A DNA stretch of 64,000 nucleotides from Beta vulgaris subsp. vulgaris (Eukaryota; Streptophyta; Magnoliopsida; Caryophyllales; Amaranthaceae). This document shows, one piece after another, positions 13,346-23,096 of the stretch. The position numbers were made by a program, and so were the translations under genes. The stretch spans positions 32,828,130 through 32,892,129 of the forward strand of contig NC_079209.1 in the NCBI RefSeq assembly GCF_026745355.1, written 5' to 3'. The notes beneath the pieces are model-generated. The model was not told where the DNA came from. It was given only the letters and a program-made list of their open reading frames with translations, and did not search any database. Within the stretch, counting starts at the first letter, position 1; every line of letters begins with the position of its first letter.

Positions 13346-16300
13346 CATCTTAGCTTGGAATGTAAGAGGAATAAACAGCAAGGTGAAGCAACAGGAGGTG
13401 AGGAGATTTATTGTTTCCCATAATATCAAGTTGTTTAGCCTCTTAGAAACTCGGGTTAAAACTCCAAACGTAGGTGTAGTCTATCTGAATCTATGCCAAG
13501 GATGGTGCTTTACCCATAATAATAGTTGTCATGCTAATGGGAGGATAATGATTGGTTGGTGCCCACTAGCTTTTTCTGTGGATATTATACATATGAACAG
13601 CCAATTCATTCATTGCTTTATTAAACCTAGGAATGGTGATGGCTTTGAATGTACTTTTGTTTATGCATTCAATGATCCAAGTAGTAGAAATGAGTTATGG
13701 AGTGGGATGAAGTATATTGCAGTTCATAGGAAGGCTCCTTGGATTCTAATGGGGGATTTCAATGCTCTTAGTGAGGTTGAAGAAAGAATTGGTACAGCTG
13801 TGAGGACTTCAGAGGTGGCTCCTATGAGAGATTGTTTGATGACTTGTGATCTAGTGGATGTGAAGGCATCAGGGAGGCATTTCACTTGGAACAATAAACG
13901 GGAGGGAAATGCCAGATTGTTTTTAAGAATTGATAGAGTGATTGCCACTCATGACTGGGTGGACAAATATGATATGGCTAAAGCCTCTTTTTTACCTGAA
14001 GGTAATTATGACCACACTCCAGTACTGCTATGTGTTTATCCAGATGAAACACAGAAAAGACCATTTAGGTTCCATAACATGTGGTGCAACCATCACTCAC
14101 TGATGACTACAGTGAGACAAGCATGGGAAGGGATTGTACAGGGTTGTGCCATGTATAGAGTCTGTGTAAAGCTTAAAAGGGTTAAGGAAGCATTAAGAAT
14201 CATGAGCAAGGAGGGATTTGGAGATGTGGAAGCAACTGTGATTAAAGCACAACATGAGCTGAATATAGCCCAAGATTTGCTTCACAGACATCCAGATGAT
14301 AGTGGTTATGGGCAGAAAGAGGAGGCCCAGATGGCTTTAAATAAGGCAAAGAAGAATCAATTTGCATTGCTGCAACAGCAAGCCAAGATCACTTGGCTCA
14401 GGTGTGGAGATGAGAATTCCAGAGTCTTCTATCAAGCAATTAAGAAAAGAAGGGTTCAAAATAAAATTCATGCCATTAATAGAAGTCATGGCACATGGGT
14501 GAACAATAAGAGGGATGTGGAGCTGGCTTTTCTGGAGTTCTATGAAAACTTATTTGGTAGAAAAGAGCAGAGGCAGCAGGTGCTAGAAGCCCTTATTGAC
14601 AAAGGGAACAAGCTTACTACAAGCCATGTCCAGCTTCTTAGTCGAGATTTTACAAGAGAAGATATAAAGAGGGTAATCTTTAGAAGATGAGAAGGCTCCT
14701 GGGGCAGATGGTTTTAACAGCAAATTTTTCAAGCACTGTTAGGAGATTGTTGGAGATGACATCACAGCAGCAGTCCTTGATTTCTTTAGCACAGGTCAGC
14801 TTTTCAAGGTAATCAATGTAACAACACTCACAATGATCCCAAAGGTTAAATGTCCAGAGAGTGTGGCTGAATTCAGACCAGTAGCTTGTTGCACAATACT
14901 ATATAAGTGCATCACTAAATTGATTAGTGAAAGGCTTAATTTGATCCTACCTAAGGTGGTTTCATGTAGTCAAGATGCTTTTGTTGCAGGAAGGAGCATC
15001 CTTCATAACATTCTTATCTGCCAGGACCTTGTAAAACTATATAACAGGAAGACTACTAGGGCTAGTTGCATGATGAAATTGGACTTAAAGAAAGCATATG
15101 ATACGATTAGCTGGGACTTTATCAGACAAATGCTTACTAGAGTGGGGTTCCCTAGTGGTTTTGTGGACAAAATCATGCTTTGCATCACAACTCCCATGTT
15201 TTCCATCATGATAAATGGATCCATGTGTGGTTTTTTCAAGGCTCAGAGGGGGTTGAGACAAGGAGACCCCATGTCTCCTCTAATTTTTGCATTATGTATG
15301 GATTACTTGGATAGAATCATAAGCTATGTTAGTGAACAACAGGGGTTCAAATTCCATAGAATGTGCAAAGAGCTCAAGCTGACACACTTAAGCTTTGCTG
15401 ATGACCTATTACTATTCTGTCATGGAGATTTCAGGTCAATATACACACTACTCCAAGGAGTTCAGATGTTCTCTAATGCATCTGGGTTAGAGGTGAATAA
15501 GAACAAGTCTGAAGTGTATTATGCTGGGATGGATGCTAATGAGATTCAAAGGGTTACTGATGTCAGTGGTTTCTCTATTGGCTCTATGCCCTTCAAATAC
15601 TTGGGGGTAACAATATCTCCCCTTAGAATGAAGCAGAGAGATTGTATGGAGTTGGTAAGCAAAATGGTGGGGAGAATTCGTGTGTGGAGTTCGAGGAATC
15701 TGTCTTTTGTTGCTCGAAGTCAACTAGTGAAGAGTGTCTTAATGAGTATTCACGTGTATTGGGGTCAATTATTCATCTTCCCTAAGAGTGTGCTACAAGA
15801 GATCAACAGCATATGTAGAAGTTTTTTGTGGACTGGTTCATACAACAATAGCAAACCAGGTGCTGTAGGATGGGAAGAACTGTGTAAGGAGAAAAAGGCT
15901 GGAGAGTTAGGCTTCAGAGACATCCATCTTTGGAACTTGGTGGCTGTGAGTAAGTTGGCTTGGTGGGTGGCGCAAAAGAAAGATAATCTATGGTTTAAAT
16001 GGGTGAGCAGTATCTATATTAAAGAGGCTTCATGGGATACTTATGTGGCTCCTACTACAGCTAGTTGGGCTTGGAAGCACATCTGTAGAGCTAAAAATGA
16101 ATTACATGATAAACTGAGGGGTAGAAAATGGTTGAATTGCACCTCATTTAGTATTAAGAAGTATTATAATGAAGCTCACATCACTACAACACACCAACAA
16201 TGGAGTTATTGTGTATGGAATAGACTTACTATACCTAAGCATAGGTTTATCATGTGGATGGCTGTGAGGGAGAGGCTCAAAACCAGTGCTAGGCTCAAGA

Positions 16301-16697
16301 AGATGGGCATCAGTGATAATGAGAACTGCCAAATTTGTGCTCAACATGTTGAAGACACTGCATACTAATTTTTTGGGTGTGATTTTAGTGCCAGATGCAT
16401 AAGACAGATTGCTGAATGGCTTGGAATTGGATGGAATGCTAGGAACTTAGTACTGACTTGCAGATGGCTTCGCAGCAGATACAAAGGCTCCAGGTTCAGG
16501 AGGCAGGTGGTCATGGCAGCTACTGCAGCAACTGTTTATATGATTTGGTGTAATAGGAACAAATCTTATTAGGAGAGTATAGTTAATTCTGTTGATAGTA
16601 CAGTTAAACACATTAAGTTCATTGTAAAAAATAGAGTTGTGCAGCTTATAGGAAGTAAAGTTAAAGAAGTAGATAGGAAATGGGTTGAGGAATTGTA
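13338..16697 (+). pseudogene. LINE ORF2: endonuclease and reverse transcriptase
   Basis: This would be the enzyme that nicks target DNA and copies the LINE RNA. The open part 13338-14690 begins ILAWNVRGINSK, the start of an AP-type endonuclease, with LLETRVKTPN, ILMGDFNAL and RHFTWNNKREG motifs and an SFLPEGNYDHTPVL end. A frameshift near 14680 moves the frame, and KAPGADGFNSKFF is readable in the new frame, followed by a TAG at 14740. The reverse transcriptase continues from about 14743: VAEFRPVACC, QDAFVAGRSI, KLDLKKAYD, GLRQGDPMSPLIF and the catalytic LSFADDLLLF, so the metal-binding aspartates are intact. A zinc-binding C-terminal module precedes a TAA at 16366-16368, after which homology runs on to 16697. 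No RNase H domain was seen. Confidence 0.9.
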
Positions 16698-17011
16698 ATT
16701 AACTGGGAATGTCCAGTTGGTTTGTGGGGGTAGCTGATTTGCTCCTCCTTTAGGTGTATTGGTTGCTTGGTTAATTTTACTACTTGATTACCAAAAAAAA
16801 AAACTTCTAAATTTTGATACATTGTATTATGTTTGGTGGATTTAGTAATGATTGGTTTTGTAATTCATATTGTTTACACTTTATATTATATAATATGATG
16901 AGTTAATTGATTCTTATTTTATCTTTAAATTTGATATAATTTTTTTTTTGAAGTTTATACTACATTATTCTTTATACTAACTAATCTGTGTTATTTGGCT
17001 AATAATTTTAG

Positions 17012-17263
17012 ATGTCTTCTTCTAGCGGGAGAGGGAGAGCTTCAGGAGGCCAGTCTACGCCACATCCACCGAATGATCCTGAGGGCGAGACTCCTTTATC
17101 GAACATGATATTGTCACCACAGAGGAGCAGGGTGAAGGCACGCATTCCGCAAACAATCAGTTGGACCCTACTACGCTATCACGTGATCCTTCTGGTGGTG
17201 GATCGGGATTTCCTTGTAGGACTTAGACTTATAGTCTTTTTATTAGAATATTATATATTTTGA
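17012..17263 (+). CDS. Short ORF in CACTA 3' region, possible second element gene
   Basis: An 83-codon ORF that starts MSSSSGRGRASGGQ, follows the splice-acceptor-like sequence TTTTAG at 17009-17011, and lies downstream of the transposase, where CACTA elements carry their second gene. Only the first 40 residues look protein-like (glycine, serine and proline rich); the rest is hydrophobic and probably not real. No domain is recognised. It may be the first exon or remnant of a TNP1/TNPA-like gene. Confidence 0.35.
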   Translation: MSSSSGRGRASGGQSTPHPPNDPEGETPLSNMILSPQRSRVKARIPQTISWTLLRYHVILLVVDRDFLVGLRLIVFLLEYYIF

Positions 17264-17429
17264 GAAAAATGATGTTTAATTTTGGTTGTTGGAATTACTA
17301 TTAGTTCTATATTGTGGAGAATATGATGTTTAATATATGTTGTAACAAACCTATTATTTTGATATGAAATGGAGAATTAGTTTATATTGTGATAAACATA
17401 ATGTTTTTTTTTAGAAAACAATATCAAAT

Positions 17430-17843
17430 TACCGACCGCATAATGGTAGGCTTACCCATCTAAATACGCTGTCTAACCTAACAAAAGTAGTAGGTAAAAT
17501 GTATAAAACGGTTGGTAATTACCTACCGTTATCTTTAAATTACCGACCGCCAAATATCCAGTAGGTAAATACCAACACATAGCTTGTAGGTGATTACCTA
17601 CCGCTCTCACCAACCGCACAGCAGTAGGCGATTACCTACTACCAATGAACGGTCGGTAATCTCCCAAAAGTGGTAGGTAATAATCTACCGTCCGCTTATT
17701 AGTGGGTGATCTGAAATCACCAACCAGCCATATACCGACCGAAAATCAGCGACCGTTCAGCAATCGGTAATATTTTTACTGATCGTTTTTCGTGTTTTAC
17801 CAACCGATTTAGGCGGTCGGTAAAAACACGGATTCTTGTAGTG
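17430..17843 (+). repeat. CACTA right subterminal repeats and terminus
   Basis: About a dozen copies of ACCGACCGC, GGTAGGTAAT and related forms occur in both directions over 400 bases, ending in TTCTTGTAGTG. Such arrays near both ends are typical of CACTA elements and serve as binding sites for the element's protein. Confidence 0.8.
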
Positions 17844-18215
17844 AAATCAAAGGAACAAAGAACAAGGAGGCGTCGACAATCCTTAGCAGTGGCAGAAGCA
17901 GCACAACACAGTGGTGGTGGATGAGATTGTGGTGTTTGTGATGTTCCTTGGTGAAGAAGAAAGAAAATTGGAGGAAGAACAAAATCATGTGGTAAAGGAG
18001 AGAGGAAGTATGGGCCTGCTGCTTTGATTTGTGAGGAGGAGAGAGAAAATTTGTGTGGTAAAAATAATTGGGTTTAAGTATTTATAAAGAGGCTTTTTGT
18101 TTTAGGTTTAGGAAAAGGAGATTGGGATTAAATAAAGTTTGATGATGATTAGGATTGATGAATTAGAATTCCTAAAAGCAATAGAAATCATTTTCCTAAT
18201 CCGCTTACTCTGATC
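17844..18215 (-). mobile_element. Inverted LTR-A fragment
   Basis: This segment is the reverse complement of 18460-18836 in the neighbouring LTR: matching blocks include AAAGGAACAAAGAACAAGGAGGC, the TATTTATAAAGAGGC TATA region and GAATTAGAATTCC. It ends against the CACTA terminus on its left. With the right arm it forms an inverted repeat of about 370 bases per arm with a loop of roughly 250 bases. Confidence 0.85.
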
Positions 18216-18254
18216 TGACCTGACTGGTTGAGATTCTCAATTGCATGCTTACTC

Positions 18255-20763
18255 TGCCTAGTATATTTAAACATAACTTAGTTTGAAATGATTTATTTAT
18301 TTCAAAAAGGTTGATCATTTTGTAAGTCAAAGAAATTATTTAAGGTTTTGAGGAAGTTAATATATTTTGTTAAGGCATGCTTTGAAAAATATTTGAAATA
18401 CTACTTGGACTTGGAAAAGAAGTTTAAATGGGCTTGAGGAACCCAAATTCTAAGTGGATTTGGAAAATAATTTCTATTGATTTTAGGAATTCTAATTCAT
18501 CAATCCTAATCATCATTAAAATTTATTTAAACCCAATCTCGTTTTCCTAAGCCCAAAAGGAAAAGCCTCTTTATAAATACTTAAACCCAATTATTTTTAC
18601 CACACAAATTTTCTCCCTCCTCTTCACAAACCAAAGCAGTCGGCCCATACTTCCTCTCTCCTCTTCCACGTGATTTTGTTCTTCCTCCCATTCTCTTTCT
18701 TCTTCTTCAAGAAATACTTTCTTCTTCACTAAGATACGTCACAAACACCACAATTTGATCCACCACCACCTTGTTGTGCTGCTGCCGCCACTGCTAAGGG
18801 TTGTCGGCGCCTCCTTGGTCTTTGTTCCTTTGATTTGTTGGTTTAATTCTTTGCTTCCACCTCAAGTTTTAATTAAAGATCATGTTTTTATGTTTTATTT
18901 TAGCACTAATCATGATTAATAACTTTGATTTACTATTTTAATGATTAATCTTGGATTATATATATTATGTATTAAAACAATAAAATTTCAAATTTGATTA
19001 TTATTTTTAGATTGGATTTTTAATTATCAGAACATGGATTTTTATGGTGTTAAATATTGGAAAATCATAGTAGCATGTTATAAACTTTGAGATTGATTTA
19101 ATTTTAAATTAAGCATGTTTAAGTATGTTTAAAGAGAGTTTTATAATTTTCTAAGTTGCTGGAATTTTAAAAAGGGCTTTAACAATGGAGTTTTGTGGAT
19201 TTTAATTACTAGTATAGTAGTACTATACTAGATAAAATAAGTAATTGAAGTTTTAATGTTAAAATCAACTTTTAAATATTTTTAAAGAGGATTTAAAGTA
19301 TTTTAAAGTTGCTGGATTTTATTTAGATTATTGACTTTGATTTATATTGGTTGTTTTAGGCAGAGATTATTCAATATGTGACTTTTAAAGTGATCAAAGG
19401 TGGTCTGTCATTTTGTTTACACAAGGTACGTACATACATATGTGTAATGTGATGTAGTATCATGATTTAAGGAAGGAAAAGTTGTAGTATATATCATGTA
19501 TAGGAACTTTGTAAGTTCATATGTGATTTCTAGTATGACTGGATTTTACATGTTTTATGCCTGTGTGCAAATATGTTGATTATGAGATTTGATTATAAGT
19601 TAGTTATCATGCTTGTATGGAATATTGATGCAAGCATGTGGTTGGAAACTTTAGCTATTGATTCACATGGGGGAATTAATATATTTTGAGATTGAATCAT
19701 GTGTTCTCTTATAGTATTATTTTCACAACTTTATAAGGATCGTGGGCCTTATTTGATAAGTTGATAAATTATGATTGAAAGGTGATTGTTAGCTAGGTTC
19801 AACAAATAAGAAAGATTGGAGTAAAAGGAAGTAATCTTGGATTGTAAGTTGTGTGATCACTTATTAAATCCTAAGATAAAAAGTAGTTCAGTTGTGAATG
19901 TTTGATTTGATATTTCTGTGTTACTTGTGTGTCATAACAAGTAATAAATTGTAAATCACGTAAAGTGTAACTTGGATAGTAATAAACTTTAGAATGGTGC
20001 ACGTCTGAAGTTGGACAATCAGGAGTTGGAGTACATGGTGGTAGCCCATGACTTTTTCTGGGAAACGGATTGATCATCTTTCCTAGTTTTCAAAGGTTCC
20101 TCGATATTGCAGGTCATTCTGGAATACGAGTCGCGCCCGTATCTCGTCTTCCTAGGTGAAGGCAAGTTTAGTTAGACAACTCGATCCAATAACTATTCCA
20201 TTAAAGCAACAAAAAGATGGTTAAAGTTTAGTTCAGTAACAGTTATCTGCAGAATGTTAGATTGTTATATTATTATTTAAACCTACTTATTATTTATTAG
20301 TATCATGTTAGGAATGGTTATGCATTATTATGTAATACTCAGCTTTGCTGATTATATGCTTTATTTGTGATTGTTGATCATGGCTTCGCCTTACTGATCC
20401 AGTGATGACCCATTTTGGTGAGCAGATTCTTTAGAGCATTGACATTTACAAGTTTGTAGATGTTGCATCATGGGGATTTGGGAATGGAGAGCCTGTGTTA
20501 CAAAATTGTTATATCTATTACTTTAGTAGGAACATGTTATATTAAGTTTGGTTTTGAAGTAGACATTTATAATGTGTTTGGTTTTAAATACTTATTTATT
20601 AATTATATAAGGTATGAAGTTTAGTTAGTTATATGTTTTCCGCTGCAAGCTAAGATTCTGAATAAGCCAATACGTTGTCACACAAGCGATAATGCTTTGG
20701 TAATTCTCTATATTTTATATTGAAAAAGTATTTTTGGAAAGAGAATATTATCAGGGTGTTACA
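18255..20763 (+). repeat. LTR-A, 5' long terminal repeat
   Basis: The right end ...TATCAGGGTGTTACA is shared with LTR copies ending at 5943 and 61898, and with inverted copies starting at 50998. The left end is placed at TGCCTAG (18255) by alignment to TGTAGTTAT at 59467; it is uncertain by some tens of bases. A TATA box (TTTATAAATA near 18571) lies only about 300 bases from the left end, leaving an unusually long R/U5 of about 2.1 kb. Conserved internal blocks include AAGGTACGTAC (19424-19434) and TGGAGTACATGGTGGTAGCCC (20028-20048). Confidence 0.8.
18569..18579 (+). promoter_or_regulatory. TATA box of LTR-A
   Basis: CTTTATAAATA is followed by a C/T-rich leader. The same position in the other copies reads TTTATGTAAATA (about 59777) and, inverted, TATTTATATAAATG (about 63835), so the element promoter is conserved in place. 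Confidence 0.5.
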
Positions 20764-20766
20764 AAG

Positions 20767-20778
20767 TGGTATCAGAGC
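20767..20778 (+). other. Primer-binding site, initiator tRNA-Met type
   Basis: TGGTATCAGAGC begins three bases after the LTR end. It is complementary to the 3' end of initiator methionine tRNA and is the usual plant retrotransposon first-strand primer site. It marks the LTR at 18255-20763 as a genuine 5' LTR. Confidence 0.92.
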
Positions 20779-21376
20779 TTTATGTTATTTTCGAAACTTT
20801 TAGGCACCTAACTAATATATTAGTTATTTGAATATACTCTTAGAATTGCTCCTACTTTTTCGTTTTGAAAAGCGCTATTACCTTAAATTAGGAATCGGAA
20901 TATATTGTTTGAAATTTTTTTAGAGGGGTCCAAATTTTTTTATATGGTCCGAAATTTTTTTTTTAAAAGTCGAAATAAGTTTTTTTTCGAATCACACGTT
21001 TGTTCGAATTTTTTTTTTTATTCTTATATGTTCGAATTTTTTTAGCATTAGTCGATTTATTTATAAAAAAAAAAAAAGGTTCGACACTTAGTTACTATTA
21101 TTTTATTTAAAATTATAAGGAGTGTGCATTATTTTATTGCCTTTAAAGCTTCACTTGTTGTATTGTGAGAATGGGTAGTATAGGAAGGGCATATAAGGAT
21201 AGAAATATTATATGCTTGCATTGAATAGTTAGTTCAGCATGTTATTATTTTTCTTACCTCATAACTACTTATAATTATTTTAATTCTATGCTAGTTGTTT
21301 ATATTGTTGGGAATTGCATACAGGGAGAGCAGTAAATATATTATTGAATATGTTTATTTGTTGTAGATCCTTAACC
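20779..21376 (+). other. Untranslated leader of the LTR retrotransposon
   Basis: AT-rich with many poly-T and poly-A runs and TTCGAA-type words. No ORF is present. It links the primer-binding site to the first ORF. Confidence 0.5.
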
Positions 21377-21684
21377 ATGTCTGCTAGAGTAGGAAGTTAC
21401 TACAATCCCATTGTGTTAAGTGATGATGAAGTCGACGATGATAATATACCTATTAATGATTAAAAAAATACACCATTAGATTGAACTATGCATAAGATAT
21501 TGAGATCAGGTATGACCAGCAATGATGAGCTCATTATGGAGTTCGACCATGCTAGGGGTCAGACCATACTAGACATTTACCGTGCATCCTTCAGGTATGA
21601 AACTGAGTCTAAATCCGAGGATGAAGAGCCCCAACCCACAAGGAGATTTAAACGACAAAGAAGATATGTCGAATATTATGATGA

Positions 21685-22040
21685 GAGAATATTTATAGTA
21701 CACCTGGGTGTACCATGTTCATGGTACACCCAAGACTATTTTCTCCAAATGAGCAAAATGAGTGAATGAGCAAATGAGAAAAATGAACAAATGAGCAAAT
21801 GAACAAACATTTCTAATCATTTAAGAAAATGAGCAAACACTTTTATTACAAAATGAGCAAAATGAGCAAATGAGTGAATGAGCAAAATGCCCATATGAGC
21901 AAATTTGGTGTCAAATGAGCATATGAAGTTTTATTTTATTACAAAAATACCCCTGGGTGTACCATGCTCATGGTACACCCGGGTGTACCATGCTCATGGT
22001 ACACCCGCATGGTACACCCGGGTGTACCATGAGTGAACTC
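21685..22040. mobile_element. Mutator-like MITE with 9-bp target duplication
   Basis: A 356-bp insert is flanked by TTATGATGA on both sides (21676-21684 and 22041-22049). The ends match as inverted repeats: GAGAATATTTATAGTACACC on the left and GAGTTCACTCATGGTACACC as the complement of the right. Nine-base duplications and a GAG start fit the Mutator superfamily. Inside are repeated palindromic GGGTGTACCATG blocks and an (A)AATGAGCA-rich minisatellite. It has no coding capacity. Confidence 0.85.
21745..21905. repeat. AATGAGCA minisatellite inside the MITE
   Basis: Irregular tandem copies of AAATGAGCA, AATGAGTG and AATGAACA fill much of the Mutator-like MITE interior. Confidence 0.7.
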
Positions 22041-22332
22041 TTATGATGAGGACATAGATGAGCCTGAAGATGAGATCTTCATGCCTGAACGGTACAAGGA
22101 ATCTAAGGACAAAGTTGATAATGTGATACCTTAGGTTATTATTTATGTACTTATGATTAGAGAAAATAATATAGTATAATAACATAATAATGTTGGATAT
22201 TTGGAACTGTTTGAGAAATTGTTTGTTGATGTGACATTGATTGATCAAATCAAATGTTGCCTTCTTAGATTGGCACATAAGTTATATTGAAACCTAGAGT
22301 AGAGTTATATTACTTTCAGGTCACGAAGTAGG

Positions 22333-22945
22333 ATGGCTAACAACAACGACCTAGCTGCTGCTATTTGCCTCTTGACGGAAAAATTGACTTAGGAGAGAGT
22401 TGGGCGTTCTGAGACTGTTGGGGATATGTTTAAAAGGCTCTAAGGTTAAACCAGCATATTATAAGAGCATCTCCAATGGTTGCAAAATAGGACTTGCTTG
22501 CAGTTCATAAAAGTTTCTAGCTAGTAGCCCAACCATTGAAGTAAAACAAGCAATATAGCTTGGGTGAGCAATGTTGCTCAAACAAGCTATATAGATTGCT
22601 TTAAAGTGGTGGGACCCATTTGTTAAATTACCAATAATATGCAAGAATAAGAGCTTAGTTGGAAAAGTGGGTCATATTCAAGCTAGAACTAGTTGTTGCT
22701 TGTCATTGGAGTAGTATGTAGCTTAAATTTATTGTAGCGTGAAAAGATGATGTGGCATGACAAGCAACATAGGGTTGTTGTTTGCCATTGGAGATGCTCT
22801 AAGGGGGAAAGCTGATCCAACCTTCCTAGAAAACTGGATTAGGGAGTTTGAGAAACTTTTTGAGGCTGTAAACTGTCCTGAGAATATGAAAGTGTGTCAG
22901 GTTGTGTTGTACCTTAAGAGGGAGAGTGGAGCTAGATTGAGTGTT
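22333..22945 (+). pseudogene. Retrotransposon gag fragment, split by a Tourist MITE
   Basis: ATG 22333 starts MANNNDLAAAICLLTEKLT. An in-frame TAG follows, and after the MITE the sequence continues with DPTFLENWIREFEKLFEAVN and the KVCQVVLYLKRESG block, typical of the Retrotrans_gag domain of Ty3/gypsy capsid proteins. The typical tryptophan pair at the end of the block is lost and the homology stops near 22945. No nucleocapsid zinc knuckle, protease or polymerase follows. Confidence 0.75.
22465..22799. mobile_element. Tourist-type (PIF/Harbinger) MITE
   Basis: A 335-bp insert with perfect terminal inverted repeats GAGCATCTCCAATGG...CCATTGGAGATGCTC, flanked by TAA (22462-22464 and 22800-22802), the three-base duplication of PIF/Harbinger elements. 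It has no ORF of interest and is inserted within the gag region. Confidence 0.92.
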
Positions 22946-23096
22946 GTATGTATATATTTATATAAGTTATTTTTAGTATGTATACATATTTTAGTATGTA
23001 TATATTGGAGTGGAGCTAAACTAAGTTATGTTTAAATATAAATATATACATACTAAAATATATTTATAAAATTACGGGGGATTACAGCTTTTTTAT
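22946..23096. other. AT-rich junction sequence
   Basis: Short TATGTATATAT repeats in both orientations (about 22950-23065) lie between the truncated retrotransposon and the C-rich block. Nothing else was seen. Confidence 0.4.

Larger units (their letters stand above)
12008..16801 (+). mobile_element. Nearly full-length L1-type LINE
   Basis: A non-LTR retrotransposon of plant L1 organisation: a leader, ORF1 with DUF4283 and a zinc knuckle, ORF2 with endonuclease and reverse transcriptase, and an A-tail at 16793-16803. It is flanked by the 10-base direct repeat AACTTCTAAA (11998-12007 and 16802-16811). Removing the insert rejoins sequence just 3' of the CACTA transposase stop. Lesions are few: two stops in ORF1, and one frameshift and two stops in ORF2. 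It therefore looks like a fairly recent copy inserted into an already present CACTA element. Confidence 0.93.
5944..17843 (+). mobile_element. Decayed En/Spm-type CACTA DNA transposon, split by a LINE
   Basis: The right end reads ...CGGATTCTTGTAGTG, that is, an inverted CACTACAAGAATCCG terminus. Both ends carry the short subterminal motif ACCGACCGC or its complement (about 5965-6030 and 17430-17830). Between them lie a TNP2-like transposase pseudogene and a second small ORF. The left CACTA terminus is missing: LTR-A sequence ends at 5943 and the element begins already inside its subterminal repeats. It therefore cannot move as it stands. A LINE occupies 12008-16801. Without the LINE the element would be about 7.1 kb, within the usual range for autonomous plant CACTA elements. 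Confidence 0.88.
21377..22134 (+). pseudogene. Acidic ORF upstream of gag, interrupted by a MITE
   Basis: ATG 21377 opens MSARVGSYYN followed by a cluster of aspartates and glutamates. In-frame stops at about 21461 and 21482 break it, then the frame reopens at MHKILRSG (21488) and runs through RFKRQRRYVEYYDE to the MITE insertion. On the far side of the MITE the same frame continues (DIDEPEDEIF) to a TAG at 22132-22134. No domain is recognised. It lies before gag, so it could be an extra element ORF or an N-terminal extension of gag; I cannot tell which. Confidence 0.55.
18255..22945 (+). mobile_element. Truncated LTR retrotransposon (probably Ty3/gypsy) with LTR-A
   Basis: It has an approximately 2.5 kb 5' LTR (18255-20763), a primer-binding site three bases later, an acidic upstream ORF, then a gag fragment. 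Sequence resembling pol is absent and homology stops near 22945, so only the 5' part remains. Two DNA-transposon MITEs (21685-22040 and 22465-22799) are nested inside. The gag sequence fits Ty3/gypsy better than copia, but without pol the lineage is open. Confidence 0.8.
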
